Source: Sphaerisporangium corydalis
GTDB lineage: Bacteria; Actinomycetota; Actinomycetes; Streptosporangiales; Streptosporangiaceae
Assembly (NCBI RefSeq): GCF_025506355.1
Contig: NZ_JANZYP010000031.1
Location: 34,882 to 98,881 of the forward strand
Direction of reading: 5' to 3'
Length of the DNA: 64,000 nucleotides
Shown: positions 34,390-42,431 of the stretch, one piece after another
Layout: each line of letters opens with the position of its first letter
Position numbering within the stretch: position 1 is the first letter of the stretch
The notes under the pieces: generated by a model
Told to the model about the DNA's origin: nothing
Database searches by the model: none
The model's input: only the letters and a program-made list of their open reading frames with translations
Made by a program: the position numbers and the translations under genes

Positions 34390-35193
34390 TCAACTCCCCG
34401 TGGAACGGTAGCGGCGCAGCCCCGAGCGCCAGGCGAGCGCGGCCACGCAGGCGAGCACGAGCGCGGCGGCCGGCGCGAGGAAGCGCAGCCAGTACGGCAG
34501 CCCGAGCGGGTCGGGCCGGTCGAGCACGTACAGCCCCGGCTGCCAGTTGACGAAGGCCAGCGGCACGATGAAGGTGACCGCGCGCACCAGGTCGGCACCG
34601 TAGACGCTCAGGGGGTACTGCGTGAGCTGCCCGCCCCCGTAGGTGAAGGCGTGGCCCACCTCCCCGGCGTCGGTCAGGGTGAACTGGATCGAGCTGCCGA
34701 TGGTCCAGATGGCGGTGAACACCACGATGCCGCAGACCACCATCACCGGGATCATCCACAGGCGCTGCCACGGCACGTGGAGGTGGGCGAGGCCGATGGC
34801 GAGCACCGTCGCCGCTTGCGCCACGCGCCCGAGACGCTGGAAGGAGAACCGCTCGACCGCGATCTGCACGAAGGGGCTGACCGGCCGGATCAGCATCGCG
34901 TCGAAGGTGCCGGCCTTGACGTGCTGGCCGAGCCGGTCGACGTTGCCGAACAGCAGGTCGGCCAGCGCGAACGACATGCCCGACGCGCCGTACAGGAACA
35001 TCACCTCGGGCAGGGTGAAGCCGCCGAGCGAGCCGACGTGCGAGAAGATCACCGCGATGGCCGCCATGTCGAGGCCGGTGACCAGGAACGAGCCGGCGGT
35101 GAGCAGCGTCATCGACACCGGGTACTGGGCGGCGGCCCGGATCCAGGTGACCACCAGCAGGACGTAGACCCTGGTCATCTCGATCACGCGCAC
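34390..35193 (-). CDS. ABC-2 permease (COG3694-like)
   Basis: 267 residues, six membrane segments, with the internal FDAMLIRPVSPFVQ and YPLSVYG motifs of this permease family. It is the second permease of a heteromeric exporter. GTG 35193 is used here; ATG 35178 five codons in is possible. Only 24 bp separate it from the preceding permease stop. Confidence 0.88.
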   Translation of the reverse strand: MRVIEMTRVYVLLVVTWIRAAAQYPVSMTLLTAGSFLVTGLDMAAIAVIFSHVGSLGGFTLPEVMFLYGASGMSFALADLLFGNVDRLGQHVKAGTFDAMLIRPVSPFVQIAVERFSFQRLGRVAQAATVLAIGLAHLHVPWQRLWMIPVMVVCGIVVFTAIWTIGSSIQFTLTDAGEVGHAFTYGGGQLTQYPLSVYGADLVRAVTFIVPLAFVNWQPGLYVLDRPDPLGLPYWLRFLAPAAALVLACVAALAWRSGLRRYRSTGS

Positions 35194-35217
35194 CCCGCTT
35201 CGCGTCCGGGGCGAAGG

Positions 35218-36003
35218 TCAGCCACCCTGGATCACCACCTTGCGGCGGGCCGAGCGGGTGACCAGGGCGCCGGCGCCGAGCACCACCGCCACCCAGGCCG
35301 CCTGGAAGGCGAGGGCCCCGAGCGGGTCGCGCTTGCCGAGGAACACGTCGGCCGGCACCTGCACCATCGCCGACCACGGCAGCGCCTGCGCCACCGTGGC
35401 GAGCCACCCCGGGAGGATGACCAGGGGCACCACCATGCCGCTGAAGAAGGTCGTCATGACCAGCGACATGGACTGCAGGCCACGGTCGTCCACGAGCCAG
35501 CAGGTCGACAGCGCCACCAGGTAGCGCAGGCCGAAGCTGACCATGATCCCGAGGACCATCGAGGCCAGGAACGCGGCCCAGGTGACCGGGTCGGCGGGCA
35601 CCCGGATGCCGAAGATCAGCGCCCCGGCCACCGTCGGCGGGACGCTTCTGGCGAAGAACAGGAACGCGGCCCTGCCGAGGTCGTCGGCCATGGTCCAGAA
35701 CTGCAGGGACGCGGGGCGGACCAGGTCGAGGGCGACGTCACCGGTGCGGACGCGCTGGGCGAGGTCAAGACCGCCGCCGAACACCTCCATGGGACCGATG
35801 AACGCCTGGGTGAGGAAGCAGAAGGTGATCGCGTCGACCACGTCGTACCCGGCGAGGCCCGGTCTGGCCTCCCACAACGCGATCAGGACGTAGGCGCGGA
35901 GTACGCCGAAGACGGTGTTGGTGAACGCCCCGGCGTAGGCGGACGCCCGGTAGGTGGCGTGCCGGCGGAAGCCGTACCTGAAGACGGTGAAGTAGAGAGG
36001 GAA
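35218..36003 (-). CDS. ABC-2 permease (COG4587-like), start codon not found
   Basis: Coding sequence continues upstream of the first ATG/GTG/TTG-type codon (TTG 35877) for about 42 codons that read like the family N-terminus (LYFTVFRYGFRRHATYRAS). In that frame there is no ATG, GTG, TTG or CTG before the in-frame TGA at 36043-36045. GGAGG at 36013-36017 sits nine bases before a TTC codon at 36003, which is used here as a provisional 5' end. Six membrane segments, FDVALDLVRPASLQ-like signature. A sequencing error, a frameshift from GTG 36013, or non-canonical initiation would each explain it. Confidence 0.7.
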   Translation of the reverse strand, partial: FPLYFTVFRYGFRRHATYRASAYAGAFTNTVFGVLRAYVLIALWEARPGLAGYDVVDAITFCFLTQAFIGPMEVFGGGLDLAQRVRTGDVALDLVRPASLQFWTMADDLGRAAFLFFARSVPPTVAGALIFGIRVPADPVTWAAFLASMVLGIMVSFGLRYLVALSTCWLVDDRGLQSMSLVMTTFFSGMVVPLVILPGWLATVAQALPWSAMVQVPADVFLGKRDPLGALAFQAAWVAVVLGAGALVTRSARRKVVIQGG

Positions 36004-36163
36004 GGTCGGGCACCTCCAGAGGAGACGGGATAGGCATCCTAGTCATCCGCGCCCCGGCGCCGCCGATATTTTTCACGCGCGGGCGACCACCGCCGGGGTC
36101 CCGCGGCGTTCCTGGTACCTTGCGCACACATGCGCGAAGGGTGACCGGGGAAGGGGGCGCGCG

Positions 36164-36577
36164 GTGACGGACGAGTTCCAGACCGCCTTCTGGACGGCGA
36201 AGCGGGCGATGGCCGTGGCGGCCGAGGCGGCGTACAACCGCCACGGCGTGCGGGCGGGCCAGCAGTTCATCCTGCAGTGCCTGTGGGACACCGACGGGCT
36301 CGCCCCCGGTGAGATCGCCCGGCGGCTGGAGCTGGCCACGCCCACCGTCACCCGGGCCACCACCCGCATGGAGTCCGCCGGCCTGCTGCGCCGCGAACCC
36401 CACCCCACCGACGCGCGCCTGGTGCGGCTCCGGCTGACCGAGCGCGGGCACGCGCTGGAGAGCGTGATCGCCGAGGAGATGACCCGGCTCAGCGAGCGTG
36501 CCCTGCGCACTTTGGACCCGGCCGAACGCGAGCAGCTCGTCCGCTTCCTCGGGGAGATCCGCCGCAACGTCGGCTGA
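36164..36577 (+). CDS. MarR-family transcriptional regulator
   Basis: 137 residues with the MarR winged helix: LAPGEIARRLELATPTVTRATTRMESAGLLRRE followed by the wing DARLVRLRLTERG (whole region about residues 45-95). GTG 36164 follows AAGGGGG. It is divergent from the ABC-2 exporter operon (about 160 bp away), and MarR proteins often repress adjacent exporters in response to a transported compound. Confidence 0.9.
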   Translation: MTDEFQTAFWTAKRAMAVAAEAAYNRHGVRAGQQFILQCLWDTDGLAPGEIARRLELATPTVTRATTRMESAGLLRREPHPTDARLVRLRLTERGHALESVIAEEMTRLSERALRTLDPAEREQLVRFLGEIRRNVG

Positions 36578-36637
36578 CCCCGCGACGAGCCCCACGGCCG
36601 GCCCCGCGACGAGCCAGGGCCGACGCCCGCGACGGGC
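36578..36637. repeat. Degenerate GC-rich repeats after the MarR gene
   Basis: CCCCGCGACGAGCC at 36578 and 36602, and a variant near 36624, form a 22-24-bp period directly after the MarR stop codon. This is another example of the small post-gene repeats seen elsewhere in the window. Confidence 0.55.
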
Positions 36638-36790
36638 CACGGGCCGACCCCCACGGCGAGCCCTCCACGCCCCCTACCAGGTCAAATGTTTCCGTCAACC
36701 CTGTACAAAGTGTGTAACAGGCATGTAAACCGGGGTATAGGTGCTGGTAGATAGCACAAGCGGAGGCAAGGGCTGCTCGTGGAGGCTCGC

Positions 36791-37855
36791 ATGCGGCAGG
36801 ACATCGATGTGGACGTGCACCCCGCGTACCCGATGAGCTGGCGGGCCAGCGTCTTCAACGGCCTGATGCGCGGCACGACCAAGCCCATGTCGGCCCTCCT
36901 GCTCCGGCACACCGCCGTCATGTCCCTGGTGTCCCGGCTGGTGGCCATGGGGGAGCGGCTCCCCCTGCCCGCCCCGGCCGGCGTCTCCATCGTCAAGGAG
37001 GACGCCGACCCGTGCGGCTCTGAGTGGGTCCGCGCCGGAGCGGACCTGGACGAGGACAAGGTGCTGCTCTACTTCCACGGCGGCGGCTACTTCTTCTGCT
37101 CCCCGGCGACGCACCGGCCGATCACCTGGCGGCTGTCGGCCGCCGCCCGGCGTCCCGTGCTGGCCCTGGACTACCGCCAGGGCCCGGCCCACTCGCTCGC
37201 CCAGTCGCTCGCCGACGCCCTCGGCGCCTACCAGGGCCTGCTGGACAAGGGCTACCGGGCCTGCGACATCCTGCTCGCCGGCGACTCGGCCGGCGGCCAC
37301 CTCACCCTGGCCACGCTGCTGGCGCTGCGCGACCGAGGCCTGCCTGAGCCGGCCGCCGCGGTCTGCCTGTCGCCGTGGGCCGATCTGTCGGACGGCGGGC
37401 GCCGGGCCAACCGGTGGGCCGACCCGATGCTGACCGCGAGCCGGGTCGACTGGCTCGCCCGCAGGTGGACCGCGGGGCTCGACCCGCGCGACCCGCTGGT
37501 CTCGCCGGTGTACGGCGACTACACCGGCCTGCCGCCGCTGATGGTCGTCACCGGGTCCACCGAGGTGCTGCGGGACGAGGGCCGCCGCGTCGCCGCCCGG
37601 GCCCGGGGCGCGGGGGTGCGGGTCACCTACGAGGAGTGGCACCGCATGCCGCACGTGTTCGCCATCCTGGCGGACATCCTGCCCGAGGCCCGGCTCGTCT
37701 TCGGCCACATCCAGCGGTTCCTGGACGCCGTCGCGGCGGCCGATCCGGCTGCCGCCTCCACGGCGCCGGCGGCCGGCCTGGTCCCCGCCCCGGCCGTCCC
37801 GGGGGACCTCCAGGCCTCGGCGGCGAACCCCGAATCCGGTTCGGCGGCGGCCTGA
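36791..37855 (+). CDS. Alpha/beta hydrolase, hormone-sensitive-lipase family
   Basis: 354 residues. Oxyanion motif YFHGGGYFFCSP near 94, nucleophile elbow LLAGDSAGGHL near 163, acid residue likely in DEGRR/TGSTEVLRDE near 265, and the histidine in WHRMPHVFAIL near 288 complete the HSL-type triad. Likely an esterase or lipase on acyl substrates. The final 45 residues are an Ala/Pro tail. ATG 36791 has a perfect GGAGG five bases upstream; GTG 36779 is less likely. The upstream 100 bp is AT-richer and probably carries the promoter. Confidence 0.88.
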   Translation: MRQDIDVDVHPAYPMSWRASVFNGLMRGTTKPMSALLLRHTAVMSLVSRLVAMGERLPLPAPAGVSIVKEDADPCGSEWVRAGADLDEDKVLLYFHGGGYFFCSPATHRPITWRLSAAARRPVLALDYRQGPAHSLAQSLADALGAYQGLLDKGYRACDILLAGDSAGGHLTLATLLALRDRGLPEPAAAVCLSPWADLSDGGRRANRWADPMLTASRVDWLARRWTAGLDPRDPLVSPVYGDYTGLPPLMVVTGSTEVLRDEGRRVAARARGAGVRVTYEEWHRMPHVFAILADILPEARLVFGHIQRFLDAVAAADPAAASTAPAAGLVPAPAVPGDLQASAANPESGSAAA

Positions 37856-37975
37856 CCGCCTCGGAAACAGGCACCGGCGGCGGCTGAACGGGCACGGGCG
37901 GCGAGACGGCGGCCGTGTGCGGAGAGTGGCCCCTCGGTCACAATCGCCCATCCAGTCACATAAGACACTGCCGTT

Positions 37976-38007
37976 CCTTACCTCCAGGGATGATTCGCCT
38001 TACCTCC
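37976..38007. promoter_or_regulatory. Direct repeat CCTTACCTCC upstream of the Ser/Thr kinase
   Basis: Two identical 10-mers at 37976-37985 and 37998-38007 are 22 bp apart, close to two helical turns, about 90-120 bp before the kinase start. Direct repeats so spaced are typical binding sites of tandem regulators, but no protein can be named. Confidence 0.4.
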
Positions 38008-38096
38008 CATGCCACTTCGAACTAGTTGTCGCCGAATGACCTTCGGGAGCGACACAGTTACCTGTGCTGTACTCCTCTTAGAGAGGTCACCTCCGG

Positions 38097-39713
38097 ATGG
38101 CACGTGGCGGAGCAGGCGTCCCCAGCGGGATGCCTCCAGGCGTTCGGCCGCTGACGGTCGGCGACCCGGTGATCATCGGGCGCTACCTTCTGCTCGGCCG
38201 GCTCGGCGCCGGTGGGATGGGCGTGGTGTACCTCGCCGAGCGCCCGGAGGGCGGTCTGGTCGCGCTCAAGACCCCGCACGCCGTCCATCTCGCCGACCCG
38301 ACCCTGCGGGCGCGGTTCGCCGAGGAGGTCGCGTTCTCCCGGCGCGTGGTGCCGTTCTGCACCGCCCCGGTCCTCGAGGACGGCACCGACCGCGACCGCC
38401 CCTACCTCGTCACCGAGCACATCCCCGGGCCGTCCCTGTCCCAGGTCGTCTCCGGGCGCGGCCCGCTCACCCCCGACCTCGCCTACGGCGTGGCGCTCGG
38501 CGCGGCCGCGGCGCTGGTCGCGATCCACGAGGCCGGCTTCGTCCACCGCGACCTCAAGCCCGGCAACATCCTGCTGTCCCCGCGCGGGCCGAGGATCATC
38601 GACTTCGGCATCGCCAGGGACGTGGACGCGGCCGTCGCGCACACCCAGGCGGGCCAGGTCATGGGCAGCCCCGGGTGGGTGGCGCCCGAGCGGCTCGTCG
38701 GCGGCCCGGCGATCCCCGCCTCCGACGTGTTCGCCTGGGGGTGCCTGGTCGCCTACGCCGCGACCGGCCACCACCCGTTCGGCACGGGCGAGGCCGACGT
38801 GCTCACCCGGCGCATCCTGGTGGAACAGCCCCGCCTGGCGTCGGTGCCCAAACTGCTGTGGGACCCCGTCTCGGCGGCGCTGGCCAAGGAGCCGGGACAG
38901 CGGCCGGACGCAGCCGCCCTGCTGTCCTGGCTGCTGCGCGCCGGGGGAGTGGACCCGGCCTGGGACCAGCGGGAGGCCGTCTCGGCCGTCCTTGAGGAGA
39001 TCTGGGTCCCCGTCCCCTACCCCGTGGGGGCCGGGCGCCTGCGGCTCGCGGACGCCACCGGCGGCGCGCTCGCCGACGGCCAGGCCACCACGGGGGCTCG
39101 TTCGGGGCGCCGGGCGGCGCGGCGGCGCGGTCACGCCTCGCACGCCGGCTACGCGGCCCTGGCCACGGTGTCGATCGCCGCGCTGACCGTCGTGGCGGCG
39201 GGCTCCGGGGGCACCCGGGTCGACCCGAGCGCGGACCGGCCCGGCCGGATCCCGGTGGTGGTGCCGATCGAGGGCTCCCGGGTCCCGGTCGAGGTGCTCA
39301 ACACCTCAGGGCCCACGGTCGCGGGCGTCAGGAGCGGGAGCCCGACCTCCGGGCCCGGCCAGATCCCGTCCGGGTTCACGCCGACCCCGAGCATCGCGAT
39401 GACCCGCCCCAGCGACCCCGGTGGCGAGACGCCCGTGCCGGACGCGCCATGGCAGACGCGGATGCCCTCGCCGACGCCCAAGCGCACCACCCCGCCGCCG
39501 CCGGCCCAGGACGACCCAGAGACCTGCACGAACAAGCGCGGCAAGGAGAAGCCGTGCAAGCCGACCAGGAACCCTGAACCCACCCGCAGCCCCACCAGGT
39601 CCCCCAAGCCGACGGTGAGCATCAGCCAGCTCCCCGAATGGGGCGACGGCGAGTCCCCCGAACCCTCCCCGTCCCTGCCACCCCCCACCCCGACCGACGC
39701 CCCACCCGTCTGA
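38097..39713 (+). CDS. Eukaryotic-type Ser/Thr protein kinase
   Basis: 538 residues. The kinase domain is complete: P-loop LGAGGMGVVYLAE near 36, VAIK-type lysine in VALKTP, catalytic HRDLKPGN, DFGIAR and APERL. One membrane segment near 352-368 (AALATVSIAALTVVAAG) is followed by a Thr/Pro/Ser-rich extracellular part with one cysteine pair (ETCTNKRGKEKPC). There are no PASTA repeats. It probably senses an envelope cue. A Shine-Dalgarno-like GAGAGG lies ten bases upstream. Confidence 0.92.
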   Translation: MARGGAGVPSGMPPGVRPLTVGDPVIIGRYLLLGRLGAGGMGVVYLAERPEGGLVALKTPHAVHLADPTLRARFAEEVAFSRRVVPFCTAPVLEDGTDRDRPYLVTEHIPGPSLSQVVSGRGPLTPDLAYGVALGAAAALVAIHEAGFVHRDLKPGNILLSPRGPRIIDFGIARDVDAAVAHTQAGQVMGSPGWVAPERLVGGPAIPASDVFAWGCLVAYAATGHHPFGTGEADVLTRRILVEQPRLASVPKLLWDPVSAALAKEPGQRPDAAALLSWLLRAGGVDPAWDQREAVSAVLEEIWVPVPYPVGAGRLRLADATGGALADGQATTGARSGRRAARRRGHASHAGYAALATVSIAALTVVAAGSGGTRVDPSADRPGRIPVVVPIEGSRVPVEVLNTSGPTVAGVRSGSPTSGPGQIPSGFTPTPSIAMTRPSDPGGETPVPDAPWQTRMPSPTPKRTTPPPPAQDDPETCTNKRGKEKPCKPTRNPEPTRSPTRSPKPTVSISQLPEWGDGESPEPSPSLPPPTPTDAPPV

Positions 39714-39714
39714 C

Positions 39715-40932
39715 CTAGTCGATGGCGGCCAGGTTCACGATGACGAACCTCCCGCCGAGCCGGTAGCTGAACATGCCGGGTAGGCGGTGGTCGAAGGTCG
39801 GGATGGCCATCGCCCCCCGCTTGTCGCTCCGGATCCCGAGGTCGGCCGAGCGCCCGGAGGTGAGGTCGTAGAGCACCACGCCTCCGCGCGTCGTACCGGC
39901 CCGCCGCTCCAGCATCAGGAAACGGTCGAGGAGGGGGATGTTCTGCGACGGCATGGCCTGCCCAGGCAGAGCGCGTTCCCCCGACCCGTCACGATGTCTC
40001 GCGGTCCGCCCCGTCAGGCACCACGTGATCGCGCAGACGACGCCCCGCTCACCCGGCCTGGTGACCGCGCCGACGGTCCTGCCCGTCCGCAGGTCGAGCA
40101 GGTGCTCGCCGATGGGCACGTCGAAGGGCTCGTTCTCGTGGACCCGCGGATAGGACGCCCAGGGCCACTGGAACAGGTAATACTTTTCCGTGCCGGGAAC
40201 CAGCGCCGGCCTCTTCCCGTCGAGGGGCACCTGGTGGACGCCGTCCTTCCCCCACACCGACCAGACCACCTTGCCGTCCCCGATCGCCATGTCGATCCCG
40301 GTCGCACCGGCGTCCCGCAGGACGGCCACCTGGCGCGGCGTGCCGCCCGTCACCGGGACCGTCCAGATCCGGACGACCTGGTGCCCGCCCTCCCTGCGGT
40401 AGGTCCACCACCCGATGTGCCCGTCGCCGATGGACAGGTAGGAAGCGGTGACCGAGGTCCCCGGCGGGGTGGTCACCCGTGCGAGCCTGCCCGCCTCGCC
40501 GGTGTTCATGTCGTACGTCCACAGGCCGTCGAGGCGGTCGGCGTGGTCGTCCTTGAGGGTCGTCGCCAGCAGCGTGTGGTCGTCCAGGAGGAGCTGCGGG
40601 TAGAGGTACCGCCCGTTGGGCAGCTTCTCGGGGGCGGTGCGCACGGCCTTCGGCCACACCTTCGTGATCGCCGGCGGCATGCCGGTCCCCGTGGTCGGGG
40701 ACGGCCTCGTGACGGGAAGGTCCGGCCCGGCCGTGAGCCGGACGAGCGTGACCGTCGACCCCGCCACGACCGCGACGGCGACGGCGGCGGCGACCGCGAT
40801 GGCCGCGAGGCCGCGCCGGCGCCGCTCGGCGTGCCGGGCGGCGACCCGGCCGAGAAGATCGGGCCGGGCGGCCGGCGCCCGGGTGGCGGCGCGGGCCAGC
40901 GTACGGGTCAGGGCGTCTTCGAGGTCGGTCAT
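39715..40932 (-). CDS. Membrane-anchored partner of the SigE-type sigma factor
   Basis: 405 residues: a cytoplasmic N-terminus of about 50 residues (LEDALTRTLARAATRAP, RPDLLGRVAARHAERRRRG), one membrane segment (LAAIAVAAAVAVAVVAGSTV), then an extracytoplasmic beta-propeller-like region with repeated GxxVVW/GHIGWW blades. ATG overlaps the sigma-factor stop (ATGA), so the two are coupled. Anti-sigma activity is likely from this arrangement but no ASD/zinc motif is visible. Confidence 0.75.
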   Translation of the reverse strand: MTDLEDALTRTLARAATRAPAARPDLLGRVAARHAERRRRGLAAIAVAAAVAVAVVAGSTVTLVRLTAGPDLPVTRPSPTTGTGMPPAITKVWPKAVRTAPEKLPNGRYLYPQLLLDDHTLLATTLKDDHADRLDGLWTYDMNTGEAGRLARVTTPPGTSVTASYLSIGDGHIGWWTYRREGGHQVVRIWTVPVTGGTPRQVAVLRDAGATGIDMAIGDGKVVWSVWGKDGVHQVPLDGKRPALVPGTEKYYLFQWPWASYPRVHENEPFDVPIGEHLLDLRTGRTVGAVTRPGERGVVCAITWCLTGRTARHRDGSGERALPGQAMPSQNIPLLDRFLMLERRAGTTRGGVVLYDLTSGRSADLGIRSDKRGAMAIPTFDHRLPGMFSYRLGGRFVIVNLAAID

Positions 40933-41435
40933 CGGGTGCTCCCGTTGGCGGGCGAGGCGGTCGCGACGGGGGAGCGCAGCTTGTCCAGGGCCCGGGAGGC
41001 CTGGCTGCGCACGGTGCCACGCGAGATGCCGAGGATCTCCGCGATCTCGGCGTCGGTCCGGTCCTCGTAGTAGCGGAGCACCAGCACGGCCCGCTGCCGC
41101 CGGGGCAGCGCCGCCAGCAGCTCCCACAGCTCGGCGTCGTCGTCGGACCTGGCGAAGGGGTCGTCGGCGCTCGCCGGCTCGGGAGGGTCCCAGGTGAGAT
41201 GCTCGCGTCTTCGCCTGCGCCAGGCGTTGATGTGCAGCCGGGTCATCGTGGTGCGGACGTAAGCCTCCGGGTCCTGCTTGCGCCGGACTTTCGGCCACGA
41301 CCCCCGCAACCGTACGAGGGCCTCCTGGACCAGGTCGGCGGCGTCGTGCGGGTTGCCGGTCAGCACGTAGCCGTACCGGAGCAACGCGTCGGCGCGGTCG
41401 CCGGCGAAGTCCTCGAAGCGTGGGTCGTCGTCCAC
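40929..41435 (-). CDS. SigE-family ECF RNA polymerase sigma factor
   Basis: 168 residues: region 2 (ALLRYGYVLTGNPHDAADLVQEALVR) and region 4 (LPRRQRAVLVLRYYEDRTDAEIAEILG, ISRGTVRSQASRALDKLR). It belongs to the actinobacterial SigE-type group usually paired with a downstream membrane protein, as here. GTG 41435. A target promoter cannot be inferred. Confidence 0.92.
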   Translation of the reverse strand: MDDDPRFEDFAGDRADALLRYGYVLTGNPHDAADLVQEALVRLRGSWPKVRRKQDPEAYVRTTMTRLHINAWRRRRREHLTWDPPEPASADDPFARSDDDAELWELLAALPRRQRAVLVLRYYEDRTDAEIAEILGISRGTVRSQASRALDKLRSPVATASPANGSTR

Positions 41436-41557
41436 GGGTCAGTGTCCTCTCTCGTCCGTCCCGGTTAAGACGGGGGAGAAGGGTCAGGTGTTGCACCGGC
41501 CCGGCGCGCTTTCCCGGGGGAACGTCCCCCTATGCTGCTCGCGGGAAAGGGGGCCCG

Positions 41558-42376
41558 ATGGGTCAGGATCGCACGGCGGTGGAGATGGCGGGGGTGACCG
41601 TCAGGGTCGTCGGCCGCACGCTGCTGGACGCCGTCGACTGGCGGGTGGGGCACGGGGAGCACTGGGTGGTCCTCGGGCCGAACGGCGCGGGGAAGACCAC
41701 GCTGCTGTCGGTCGCGGCGGCCATGCGGCACCCGAGTTCGGGGTCGGCGTCGGTGCTGGGGCACCGGCTGGGCCGGGTGGACCTGCGCGAGCTGCGCCGG
41801 CACATCGGGCTGGTGGCGGCGACCCGGCGGCTGGTCGACGAGGAGCTGATGGAGGCGGAGGGGCTGACCGCCCAGACGGTGGTGCTCACCGGTCACACCG
41901 GGAGCAGCGCCCCGCTGTGGGACCGGTACGGGCCCGGGGAACGCGAAAGGGCCGCCGCGCTGCTGGCCGACCTCGGCTGCAAGGACCTGGCGGACCGGCC
42001 GTTCGCCGTGTGCTCGCAGGGGGAGCGGGGCAGGGTGCGCATCGCACGGGCGCTGATGCCCGACCCGGCGCTGCTGCTGCTCGACGAGCCGTTCGCGGGC
42101 CTGGACCTGCCCGGCAGGGAGGACCTCGTCACCGCGATCGAGGAGCTGGCGGCGGGCCGCCCGGCGCTGACGACCGTGCTGGTGACCCACCACCTGGAGG
42201 AGGTCCCCGCGACCACCACGCACGCCCTGCTGGTGCGCGACGCCCGCGTGCTGGCCGCTGGGCCGGTGGCGACCGTGCTCACCGGCCCGAACCTGTCGGA
42301 GTGTTTCGGCCGCCCCCTGGCCCTGGACCGGGCCGACGGCCGCTGGTACGCCCGCGCGTCCCGCCCGGCCGGCTGA
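41558..42376 (+). CDS. ABC transporter ATP-binding protein (stand-alone)
   Basis: 272 residues: Walker A GPNGAGKTT near 41, signature CSQGERGRVRIARAL near 150 (SQGE for the usual SGGQ), Walker B LLLLDEPFAGLDLPG, H-loop VTHHLEEV. No permease is adjacent. The SQGE-type signature and gene size fit the ModF/molybdate-like or YlmA-like soluble ATPases rather than an exporter. A 13-bp hairpin GGCCGAAACGGCC follows at 42379. Confidence 0.85.
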   Translation: MGQDRTAVEMAGVTVRVVGRTLLDAVDWRVGHGEHWVVLGPNGAGKTTLLSVAAAMRHPSSGSASVLGHRLGRVDLRELRRHIGLVAATRRLVDEELMEAEGLTAQTVVLTGHTGSSAPLWDRYGPGERERAAALLADLGCKDLADRPFAVCSQGERGRVRIARALMPDPALLLLDEPFAGLDLPGREDLVTAIEELAAGRPALTTVLVTHHLEEVPATTTHALLVRDARVLAAGPVATVLTGPNLSECFGRPLALDRADGRWYARASRPAG

Positions 42377-42431
42377 CCGGCCGAAACGGCCCGTCCTCCG
42401 GCCAGGATGTCGTGGTGGCCCGGATCCCTGG

